DNA of 34,181 nucleotides, from contig JACCVG010000181.1 of NCBI GenBank assembly GCA_013698335.1, forward strand, positions 1 through 34,181, given 5' to 3'. The notes below the pieces were generated by a model. The model searched no databases. It had not been told where the DNA came from and was given only the letters and a program-made list of their open reading frames with translations. Position 1 is the stretch's first letter, and every line of letters starts with the position of its first letter. The translations under genes and the position numbers were made by a program. Below, piece by piece: positions 16,641 to 24,120 of this stretch. This DNA is from Thermoleophilaceae bacterium (GTDB lineage Bacteria; Actinomycetota; Thermoleophilia; Solirubrobacterales; Thermoleophilaceae).

Positions 16641-17131
16641 TCCGCCGGCCGCCTCGATCCGCGCGCCATCTCCGAGAGGTCTCGCAACCGCGCCTGGAGC
16701 TCGTTGCGCTCGATCTCGGTGAGCCGCGCGGCGATCAACTCGTTGGCCGCGCTCTGACGCTTGGCGAGGGCCTCGATCAGGTGCTCGACGCCCGGCCGGT
16801 CGGCGGTGTGGAAACCGCTCTCGATCTCGCCCAGCGTCTTGATTGCGACGTCGAGGTCGCGGCGCACTCCGAGATCGCCGGCGAGCGCCTTGACCTCGGC
16901 GAGCGCGGCGGCGTGCGCCTTGCGCGGGAACGCCGGCGCGTAGACCTCGAGCGCGGCGCGCAGTCGGCGGGTCGCCACGCGCATCGCGTGCAGCCCTTCG
17001 ATGTCGCCCGTGTCGAGCACGCGATCGGCGAACTCGAAGACCTCCTCGGCGCGCGTCGCGACGGCGCTCGCGGCGGCCTCGCCGAACCGCGCCTCGGGCA
17101 CGATGCCCGTGATCTCCCGCGCGCGTGCCAT
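16637..17131 (-). CDS. CHAD domain protein, short
   Basis: EGLHAMRVATRRLRAALEVYAPAF, GVRRDLDVAIKTL; ATGA overlap with the next CHAD gene. Confidence 0.87.
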   Translation of the reverse strand: MARAREITGIVPEARFGEAAASAVATRAEEVFEFADRVLDTGDIEGLHAMRVATRRLRAALEVYAPAFPRKAHAAALAEVKALAGDLGVRRDLDVAIKTLGEIESGFHTADRPGVEHLIEALAKRQSAANELIAARLTEIERNELQARLRDLSEMARGSRRPAE

Positions 17132-18054
17132 CAGTCGGCCGATCCGTGGCGGACGCCGACGCGCTCGGCGACCATCTCGAGGATCACTCCCTCGCGCAGG
17201 CCGCCGTTTCCGATCGTCAGGCTCAGCTCAAGGGCGTCTGAGACGGCCTCGAGGGCGATCATGCCTGCGGGCAGCAGCCGGACGCGGGTCGGGTCGAGCT
17301 CGAACCGCTGGGCGACCGCGGCGATCTCGCTGCCGGCGAGGATCGCGATCCCCCGTTCGAGGGTGTCGTGGTTGAGCTCGGCGCCGACCATCTTGCGCAG
17401 CGAAGTCGCGCTGCCGCCGACGGCCACGCCGCGTTCGAGCGGCTCGTCGCTGGTCTGCGGGAGCTCGAGCCCCTCGAAGACCCCCTCGACGTGCTGGCGA
17501 ACCTTCTTCAGCTCCTTGGCGGACGGCGGATCGGACTTGAGATAGCTCTCGGTCAGGAACCCGGAGCCGACCCTGAAAGTCTCGGCCCAGGTGACGCCGC
17601 CAGCGGTGCCGATCGCGATCTCGGTCGAGCCGCCGCCGACATCGACGACCGCGACCCCGCCGCCGCCGACCGGCGTGCCGAGCGTCTTGGTCGCTCCGAC
17701 AAACGACAGCCGCGCCTCCTCGTCGCCCGACAGCACTCGTACGGGGAACTCGGCCGCCGCCTCGACGGCGGTGACGAACTCGTGGCGGTTGGGCGCCTCG
17801 CGGATCGCCGCGGTGGCGACGATCGCGATCCGCTCTGCGCCGGATTCGACAGCGTGGCGCGCCTGGGTTGCGACGACCTCGGCCGATTCGGCGATCTTGT
17901 CCTTGGGGATCTTCGAATGCTTGTGGAGGCTCTTGCCGATCCGCGTATAGACCCGCTGGGTCATCAGCTCGCGCAGCTGGCCGTCGGCCTCCTCGGAGAC
18001 GAGCAGCCGGATCGTGTTGCTGCCGATGTCGATGCAGGCGAACGCCACGGTCAA
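17131..18054 (-). CDS. ppx: Ppx/GppA family phosphatase (exopolyphosphatase)
   Basis: ACIDIGSNTIRLLV, VVDVGGGSTEIAIG, GSGFLTE. Confidence 0.93.
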   Translation of the reverse strand: MTVAFACIDIGSNTIRLLVSEEADGQLRELMTQRVYTRIGKSLHKHSKIPKDKIAESAEVVATQARHAVESGAERIAIVATAAIREAPNRHEFVTAVEAAAEFPVRVLSGDEEARLSFVGATKTLGTPVGGGGVAVVDVGGGSTEIAIGTAGGVTWAETFRVGSGFLTESYLKSDPPSAKELKKVRQHVEGVFEGLELPQTSDEPLERGVAVGGSATSLRKMVGAELNHDTLERGIAILAGSEIAAVAQRFELDPTRVRLLPAGMIALEAVSDALELSLTIGNGGLREGVILEMVAERVGVRHGSAD

Positions 18055-18485
18055 CCCCCGTCGGCCATCGCGCGCAGGTCGGCGGGGCGCAGCAGCCTCA
18101 ACAGGAGCCGCCCGTCGACGACCGCGACGCCCGACTTCTTGAACTCGATCCGGGCACCGGTGAGGTCCTGCACCGCGGCCGAGAAGTCGGGCTCATGGCC
18201 GACCAGCAGCGTGTTGTCGAGGCCCGCCGTGAGCGCCGCCGCATCGAACTCCCCCTGGGCGAGCGACTCCTCGATCGTAGGCTCGACACCGAGGTGGCGG
18301 CAGGCGAGCCGGGCGGTCTCGAGCGCGCGCTCCTTGGGGCTCGTGAAGCAGGCATCGAAGCGCACGTCCAGCTTGGCGAGCGCGCGGCCGGCGTACTCGG
18401 CCTGGCCGCGGCCCTTGGCCGTCAGCTCGCGCTCCGAGTCGGGGATTCCGTCGACCGCCTCGGCGTGGCGCAGGAACCAGATCAT
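18051..18485 (-). CDS. Histidine phosphatase, SixA-like
   Basis: MIWFLRHAEAVDG, SPKERALETA, LLVGHEPDFS. Confidence 0.9.
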   Translation of the reverse strand: MIWFLRHAEAVDGIPDSERELTAKGRGQAEYAGRALAKLDVRFDACFTSPKERALETARLACRHLGVEPTIEESLAQGEFDAAALTAGLDNTLLVGHEPDFSAAVQDLTGARIEFKKSGVAVVDGRLLLRLLRPADLRAMADGG

Positions 18486-18513
18486 CGACGAGACTCTAGA
18501 CAGTCGCTACCGT

Positions 18514-18535
18514 CCTCTAACGGTCGCCTAATCAG
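18514..18535 (+). promoter_or_regulatory. CTCTAA-type 11-bp direct repeat (2 clear units)
   Basis: CCTCTAACGGT CGCCTAATCAG. Confidence 0.5.
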
Positions 18536-18588
18536 TGGGTCGGCAATCTCTGCGGCGAGAGGTGAGACCCACGACAAAGGAGTTCGAG

Positions 18589-18966
18589 ATGAAGCAGATC
18601 AGGAACGTAGTGCTCGGCGTCGCGGCGCTCGCCGCACTGGCGCTCGGCGGTTCGGTCATCGCCCAGGCCGGCAACGAGTCAACACCCCCGGCGATCTCCC
18701 AGGAGTCGCCGGCCGCCGACAAGGCCGAAGACGAGGCCGAAGGCCCCGACAAGGCGATCACGGGCTCGGCCCTCGACCAGGCGAGCGCCGCTGCGCTCGA
18801 CTACCTCGGTGGCGGCAAGGTCAGCGGTACCGAGGTCGGCGACGAGGAGAGCAAGTACGAGGTCGAGGTCACCAACGCTGACGGTAGCCAGACCGACGTG
18901 CAGCTCGACGCCGACTTCAACGTCGTCGGCGACGAGACCGACGGCGCCGGCGAAGACGACGAGTAG
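18589..18966 (+). CDS. Secreted acidic PepSY-like protein
   Basis: Signal peptide MKQIRNVVLGVAALAALALGGSVIAQA; ALDYLGGGKVSGTEVGDEESKYEVEVTNADGSQTDVQLDADFNVV; AAAGGAG RBS; start corrected from 18535. Confidence 0.8.
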   Translation: MKQIRNVVLGVAALAALALGGSVIAQAGNESTPPAISQESPAADKAEDEAEGPDKAITGSALDQASAAALDYLGGGKVSGTEVGDEESKYEVEVTNADGSQTDVQLDADFNVVGDETDGAGEDDE

Positions 18967-18995
18967 TCCCCCTGGACGGACGTGAATGGAGGTAC

Positions 18996-19022
18996 GGAGC
19001 CCGGCCCTGACGGCCGGGCTCC
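18996..19022 (+). terminator. GC-rich hairpin after the PepSY gene
   Basis: GGAGCCCGGCC-CTGAC-GGCCGGGCTCC; 11-bp stem. Confidence 0.7.
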
Positions 19023-19026
19023 TCGC

Positions 19027-19059
19027 CTTCTAATGATTCTCTAACCGCGCTGCAACACA
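19027..19059 (+). promoter_or_regulatory. CTCTAA-type 11-bp direct repeats (3 units) before the response regulator
   Basis: CTTCTAATGAT TCTCTAACCGC GCTGCAACACA. Confidence 0.5.
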
Positions 19060-19067
19060 ATAGGCGG

Positions 19068-19736
19068 ATGCGGGTTCTGGTCGTCGAGGACGACGTCAAG
19101 CTGGCGAGCATGATTCGCCGCGGGCTGCGCGGCGACGGGATCGCCGCGGATGTCGCGATCAAAGGCGAGGACGCCCTCTGGATGGCGGGCTCGACGGACT
19201 ACGACGCAATCGTGCTCGACGTGATGCTGCCGGGCATCGACGGCTTCGAAACCTGCCGGCAGTTGCGCACCGACGGGGTTTGGGCGCCGGTCCTGATGCT
19301 CACCGCGCGAGACGCCGTCGAGGATCGCGTCGCCGGCCTCGACGGCGGGGCCGACGACTATCTGACCAAGCCATTCTCCTTCACCGAGTTGCGAGCGCGC
19401 CTGCGAGCGCTCGTCCGCCGCGGTGGAGGCGAGCGGCCGACGGTCCTCGAAGTCGGCCAGTTGCGGCTGGACCCGGCCGCGAAGCGCGTCTGGCAACACG
19501 ACGCCGAGGTGGCGCTCTCGCCGAAGGAGTTCTCGCTGCTGGAGGTCCTGATGCGCAATCCCGACGAGGCGCTCACGCGCTTCTACCTGCTCGAGCACGC
19601 GTGGGAGTACGAGTACGAGAACCGCTCGAACGTGATCGCCGTCTACGTCAACTACCTGCGCAAGAAGCTGGGGGCCGACTCGATCGAGACGGTTCGAGGG
19701 ATCGGCTACCGCCTCAACTCGGACGCGACCCCTTGA
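19068..19736 (+). CDS. OmpR-family response regulator
   Basis: RVLVVEDDVKLA, IVLDVMLPGIDGFE, LTKPFSFTELRARL, C-terminal wHTH NVIAVYVNYLRKKLG. Confidence 0.96.
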   Translation: MRVLVVEDDVKLASMIRRGLRGDGIAADVAIKGEDALWMAGSTDYDAIVLDVMLPGIDGFETCRQLRTDGVWAPVLMLTARDAVEDRVAGLDGGADDYLTKPFSFTELRARLRALVRRGGGERPTVLEVGQLRLDPAAKRVWQHDAEVALSPKEFSLLEVLMRNPDEALTRFYLLEHAWEYEYENRSNVIAVYVNYLRKKLGADSIETVRGIGYRLNSDATP

Positions 19737-21106
19737 GCCGCCTCCCGATCCGGCTGAAGCTGACGCTGGCGTTCGCGCTGGCCGTGATCCTCGTCTTCGC
19801 CGGAACCGGCCTGTTTCTGCATCTGCGCCTCGGCGCCGACCTGGACGAGTCGATCGACGCGGGCTTACGCTCGCGGGCGGCGGACCTCGTTGCCCTGATC
19901 ACCGAGGGGTCGGTCGAACTCGAGAAGACGGCGGTCCCTGGACTCGCCGCCGAGTCGCAGAGCTTCACCCAGGTGCTCGAGTCCGACGGGACGATCAGCG
20001 ACGCGACTCAGGCGATCAAGGACACGCCGCTGCTCAGTGCGGCCCAGGTCGACCGGGCGAACTCGGGACCGATCATCTTCGACCGCGCCAACCCACTCGA
20101 CCCGGCCGAGCCGATCAGGGTTGTCGCCGCGCCCGCGCGCGAGGAGGATCGGACCAGGATCGCCGCCGTCGCCACGTCGCTGGAGCCACGCGAGGAAGCG
20201 CTCGAGGGATTGGCGACGCTGCTGCTGATCGGTGCCCCGGTCGCCGTCCTTCTGATCTCGCTCGCCGGCTACGCGCTGGCGGCGGCCGCCCTGCGCCCGG
20301 TCGACGCGATGCGCGAGCGGGCGGACTCGATCAGCGCGAGCTCGGACGGCGAGCAGCTGCCCGTTCCTCCGGCCGACGATGAGATCAGCCGCCTCGGAAA
20401 GACCCTCAACCAGATGCTCGGGCGCCTCCAGGAGGCGCTCGTGCGCGAGCGGCAGTTCGTCGCAGACGCCAGCCACGAGCTGCGGACGCCGCTCGCGATC
20501 CTCAAAGGCGAGATCGAGCTGGCGCTCGAAGAGCGGCCCTCGCGCGAGGAGCTGCTCGACGCGATGGCATCGGTCGGCGAGGAGACGGACCGGCTCGTGC
20601 GCCTTGCCGAGGACCTGCTCGTCGTCGCCCGGTCCGACGACCGGAGCCTGCCGCTGCGGATAGAGACCTTCGACGCGCCGCGCATGGGTGCGCGGATCCA
20701 GGCGCGGTTCGCCGGCAGATCTCGTGAGAGCAGCCGCGCGATCAAGTTCGATCCCGGCGGCGTGACCTCGATCACCGCCGATCCCCTGCGAATCGAGCAG
20801 GCGCTGGTCAACCTTGTCGACAACGCCCTGCGCTACGGCGAGGGCGATATCCGGCTGAGCTTCGCCGACGCCGGGGATGCGGTCGTGCTCGGGGTCGAGG
20901 ATCGGGGGCCGGGGTTCCCGGCGGCGTTCCTCGAGCGCGCGTTCGAGCGGTTCACGCGCGGCGACGAGGGCCGGACGCGCGGCGGATCGGGCCTCGGGCT
21001 CTCGATCGTGCAGGTGATCGCCGAGGCGCACGGAGGCAGCGCCGAGGCCGCAAACCTGACGCCGGGAGCGCGGGTCTCGATCCGGATTCCTCGGCCGCAG
21101 TCGTAG
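19733..21106 (+). CDS. Membrane sensor histidine kinase with HAMP
   Basis: TTG start overlapping RR stop; RQFVADASHELRTPLAILKGEIE H-box, LVNLVDNALRYGEG N-box, GGSGLGLSIV. Confidence 0.95.
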   Translation: MSRLPIRLKLTLAFALAVILVFAGTGLFLHLRLGADLDESIDAGLRSRAADLVALITEGSVELEKTAVPGLAAESQSFTQVLESDGTISDATQAIKDTPLLSAAQVDRANSGPIIFDRANPLDPAEPIRVVAAPAREEDRTRIAAVATSLEPREEALEGLATLLLIGAPVAVLLISLAGYALAAAALRPVDAMRERADSISASSDGEQLPVPPADDEISRLGKTLNQMLGRLQEALVRERQFVADASHELRTPLAILKGEIELALEERPSREELLDAMASVGEETDRLVRLAEDLLVVARSDDRSLPLRIETFDAPRMGARIQARFAGRSRESSRAIKFDPGGVTSITADPLRIEQALVNLVDNALRYGEGDIRLSFADAGDAVVLGVEDRGPGFPAAFLERAFERFTRGDEGRTRGGSGLGLSIVQVIAEAHGGSAEAANLTPGARVSIRIPRPQS

Positions 21107-21124
21107 TCGGCCGCTTCATGAAAC

Positions 21125-21155
21125 GCGGCCCGCGGCGCGTGAACACCCGGGCCGC
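21125..21155 (+). terminator. GC hairpin after the kinase gene
   Basis: GCGGCCCG ... CGGGCCGC. Confidence 0.5.
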
Positions 21156-21158
21156 CGG

Positions 21159-21182
21159 TCATCGGAAAGGCGATTCCGATGA
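21159..21182. repeat. Perfect 9-bp inverted repeat, 6-nt loop
   Basis: TCATCGGAA-AGGCGA-TTCCGATGA. Confidence 0.6.
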
Positions 21183-21224
21183 CGTTGGTGACTGTACCGA
21201 CGACCGCTCGACGGACGGCCGTCT

Positions 21225-21268
21225 GCTCTAACGAAGCTCCAAGGCTTCTCTAACTGAACTCCAATCGC
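21225..21268 (+). promoter_or_regulatory. Four tandem 11-bp CTCTAA/CTCCAA units upstream of the lipoprotein gene
   Basis: GCTCTAACGAA GCTCCAAGGCT TCTCTAACTGA ACTCCAATCGC. Confidence 0.65.
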
Positions 21269-21314
21269 CGCGTCCTAAGTTGCCGTTAGAGGCAAGCAAC
21301 GAGAGGAGCAGGAG

Positions 21315-22103
21315 ATGTTGGAACGAGCAAAGCGAGAGGTACGGATGATCGGCACGGCCCTGGGCGTACTCGGCGCGACGGTGGTCCTCGGAGCATGCGG
21401 GGCTACCGCCCAGTCGACCGCGAGCACCTCGGAGGCCGGCGCTGACGCGGCTCTCCCCCAGGGCAGCGAGCCCTACGAGCTGGATCCGGCCGACTTCACG
21501 ACCGAGATCGACAACGAGTACATGCCGATGGCGGTTGGCAGCAAGTGGCTCTACCACGAGACCGACATCGAGGGAACCCAAGAAGTCATCGAGGTGGAGG
21601 TCCTGGACGAGACGAAGATGATCGCTAACGGCATCGAGGCCCGGGTCGTCCGCGACACGGTCACCGAGGACGGCGAGGTCGTCGAGGACACCCTCGATTG
21701 GTACGCACAGGATACGGCCGGCAACGTCTGGTACCTGGGGGAGGACACCCACGAGTACGTCAACGGCAAGGTCGCCAACAGCAAGGGCGCGTGGGAGGCG
21801 GGCGTTGACGGAGCGCTGGCCGGGGTCGTCATGCCCGCCACGCCGACCGACGGCCAGGTCTACCGGCAGGAGTGGTACGTCGGCGAGGCCGAGGACGAGG
21901 CCGAGGTGCTCGCCACCGACGAGATCGCGGAGGCTCCGTTCGGCTTCTTCGAGGACGTCGTCATGACCAAGGATCTCGTGCCGCTCGAGCCGAAGGTCAA
22001 CGAGTACAAGATGTACGCCCCCGGAGTCGGCCTGGTGGAGGCCGTCCACACCTCCGGCGGCACCGGACTCGAGCAGCTGATCGAGTTCACGCCCGGAAAG
22101 TAG
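21315..22103 (+). CDS. Predicted lipoprotein of unknown function
   Basis: Lipobox VVLGAC; IDNEYMPMAVGSKWLYHETDIEGTQEVIEVEVL; RBS AGGAG before ATG. Confidence 0.85.
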   Translation: MLERAKREVRMIGTALGVLGATVVLGACGATAQSTASTSEAGADAALPQGSEPYELDPADFTTEIDNEYMPMAVGSKWLYHETDIEGTQEVIEVEVLDETKMIANGIEARVVRDTVTEDGEVVEDTLDWYAQDTAGNVWYLGEDTHEYVNGKVANSKGAWEAGVDGALAGVVMPATPTDGQVYRQEWYVGEAEDEAEVLATDEIAEAPFGFFEDVVMTKDLVPLEPKVNEYKMYAPGVGLVEAVHTSGGTGLEQLIEFTPGK

Positions 22104-22111
22104 GCAGCTCG

Positions 22112-22732
22112 CTAGTGGTTCCTGCTCGCGCCCTCGAGGTCGAGCAGGAACCGCTTGCGCTCGACACCTCCGCCGTAGTTGCCGATCGCGCCGCCCGAGC
22201 GCACGACGCGGTGGCAGGGGACGAAGATCGGCAGCGGATTGGTGGCCATGGCCGTCCCGACCGCCCGCGCCGCGCGCGGCTTGCCCACGACGGTGGCGAG
22301 CTCCCCGTAGCTCGCGACCTCGCCGTAGCCGACCTCGGCGGCGAGCCTTTGGAGGACGTGGCGGCGGAAGCCATCGATCAGCGTCCAGTCGAGCGCGACC
22401 TCGAAGCTGCGGCGTCGGCCGGCGAAGAACTCGTCGAGCTCGAAGCGGGCCGCGTCGAGTTTGCGCGGCAGCTCGACGACGCGCGGGGAAACCCGATCGG
22501 CGATCTGCTCGAGCGCGGCGTCGCCGCTGAGGTCGTGGAAGGAGACGCAGACCAGCCCGCGCTCGGTGCTCGCCAGCAGCAGTCCGCCGATCGGCGTGTC
22601 GGCGACGGTGTAGGCGACGTCGACGAGCCCCTCGGCCGCGGCGCGGTCCAGAGCGGCCGCGCTGGCGGCCTCGGCTCCCTCGGCAGGGATTTCGCGGTTC
22701 AGCTCAGTCTCGATTGCGCTATCGGCGCTCAT
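22112..22732 (-). CDS. ogt: Methylated-DNA--[protein]-cysteine S-methyltransferase
   Basis: PIFVPCHRVVRSGGAIGNYGGGVERKRFLLDLEGA. Confidence 0.95.
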   Translation of the reverse strand: MSADSAIETELNREIPAEGAEAASAAALDRAAAEGLVDVAYTVADTPIGGLLLASTERGLVCVSFHDLSGDAALEQIADRVSPRVVELPRKLDAARFELDEFFAGRRRSFEVALDWTLIDGFRRHVLQRLAAEVGYGEVASYGELATVVGKPRAARAVGTAMATNPLPIFVPCHRVVRSGGAIGNYGGGVERKRFLLDLEGASRNH

Positions 22733-23207
22733 CGGCGATCAACTCCCTCGGTAGGTCTTGGCGAAGCTTGGTGAGGCCCTCGTGAACGCTGCGCCGCGCA
22801 GCCTCGGGCGAGCAGTCGAGCGCGAACGCGATGTCGGCGTAGTCGAGGTCGACGACGAAACGCAGCGCTACGGCCGAGCGCTGCTTGCCGGGGAGATCGC
22901 GGACGCGCTCCCAGATCTGGCCGGGGCCGTCGAGATCGGGCGCGAAGGCGCTCTCGGGGCCCTCGCCGACCGGCTCCGGACGACGCTGTGTGGCGCGATG
23001 CTCGTCGATCGCCTTACGGCTCGCGATCGTCAGCATCCAGGCACGGATGTTCGAATCGCCGGCCAGGTCGGGGTAGCCACGCAGGGCGGCGATGATCGTC
23101 TCCTGGAAGCAGTCGTCAGCGCGATCGCGGCCGACGGAGGCGACCAGCAGCCGCCAGATGTCGTCGCGATGGCTCTCGAGCGCGACTTGGAACGGTGGCA
23201 GGGTCAT
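22719..23207 (-). CDS. ECF-like RNA polymerase sigma factor
   Basis: DDCFQETIIAALRGYPDLAGDSNIRAWMLTIASRKAIDEHR; LPGKQRSAVALRFVVDLDYADIAFALDCSPEAARRSVHEGLTKLR; start MTLPPFQ at 23207 preferred over 23273. Confidence 0.87.
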   Translation of the reverse strand: MTLPPFQVALESHRDDIWRLLVASVGRDRADDCFQETIIAALRGYPDLAGDSNIRAWMLTIASRKAIDEHRATQRRPEPVGEGPESAFAPDLDGPGQIWERVRDLPGKQRSAVALRFVVDLDYADIAFALDCSPEAARRSVHEGLTKLRQDLPRELIADERR

Positions 23208-23256
23208 ATGCGTATAGAACGGGGCGGCGGCCGAGAACGTGAGGTCGGGCCGCCAG

Positions 23257-23300
23257 GGTAACGGGGGTTTCACCGTCCGGTCACGAGAAGTTCACCGATC
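23257..23300 (+). promoter_or_regulatory. PHO-box-like array, four 11-bp units, upstream of the CpsB-like gene
   Basis: GGTAACGGGGG TTTCACCGTCC GGTCACGAGAA GTTCACCGATC. Confidence 0.75.
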
Positions 23301-23326
23301 TCCCTGGTAATCGGCGCATTCTGAGC

Positions 23327-24106
23327 ATGGTGAGCCAGACCGATCTGCACTTCCATCTGCTCCCCGGCCTCGACGACGGGCCGCCGAGCCTCGCGGCGAG
23401 CCTGGAGCTGGCCGAGCTGGCCGCGGCCGACGGCACCGACCGCATCGTCGCCACGCCCCACGTGCGCGGAGACTTCGTGACCGATGTCGGCGAGCTCGAG
23501 GAGCTGACCCGCTCGGTCGCGGCCGAAATCGCGCGCGCCGGCCTGAGCGTACGCGTCGAGTGCGGCGCCGAGCTCGGCCACGAGATGGGCGGGCGTCTGT
23601 CGCAGGCCGAGCTCGAGCTGGTCGCGCAGGGCCCTCCGGGCGGCCGCTGGCTGCTCGTCGAGACACCCTTCAGCGGTCTGGACGAGGGGGTCGCGGAGGC
23701 GCTCGACGAGCTGCGCGACCGCGGCTTCGGGATCGTGCTCGCCCATCCGGAGCGCAGCGCCCAGATCTTCGGCCGCTGCGCCCCCGTTCTGGCCGAGGAG
23801 CTGGCGCGCGGAACGCTGCTCCAGATCAACGCGCTCTCCCTGCTCGGGGTCCACGGTGACCTCTCGCGCTGGAACGCGATTCAGCTCGTCGCCGCCGGGC
23901 AGGCGCACGTGCTCGGCTCCGACGCCCACTCGTTCGTGCGCCCGCCGGCGCTGACGGCGGGCCGCGACGCCGCAATCGAGGCGGGCCTCCCGCGCTCGAC
24001 CGCCGACCGTCTGATCGGGTCGGCCCCGCTGCGGCTGCTCGAGCGTGGCCTCGTTCCGCTGCCCGTCCCGCTCAGCCGGCGGCGCCACGGCCTCGTCGCG
24101 GCCTGA
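23327..24106 (+). CDS. PHP-domain phosphatase, CpsB/YwqE-like
   Basis: TDLHFHLLPGLDDGP, IVATPHVRG, ECGAELGHEM, LAHPERS, LQINALSLLG, LGSDAHS. Confidence 0.88.
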   Translation: MVSQTDLHFHLLPGLDDGPPSLAASLELAELAAADGTDRIVATPHVRGDFVTDVGELEELTRSVAAEIARAGLSVRVECGAELGHEMGGRLSQAELELVAQGPPGGRWLLVETPFSGLDEGVAEALDELRDRGFGIVLAHPERSAQIFGRCAPVLAEELARGTLLQINALSLLGVHGDLSRWNAIQLVAAGQAHVLGSDAHSFVRPPALTAGRDAAIEAGLPRSTADRLIGSAPLRLLERGLVPLPVPLSRRRHGLVAA

Positions 24107-24120
24107 GGGCTCTCAGGCCG
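24099..24120. terminator. Bidirectional hairpin shared by two convergent genes
   Basis: CGGCCTGAG-GGCT-CTCAGGCCG; perfect 9-bp stem containing both stop codons. Confidence 0.7.

Noticed and set aside
17368-18881. Plus ORFs over ppx/sixA (387 and 337 aa)
   Set aside because: Antisense or out-of-frame relative to ppx, sixA and the PepSY gene
19280-19732. N-terminal extension of the kinase ORF
   Set aside because: Out-of-frame overlap with the response regulator; TTG at 19733 gives a proper TM N-terminus
19865-21031. 388-aa minus ORF over the histidine kinase
   Set aside because: Antisense shadow; kinase motifs are intact on the plus strand
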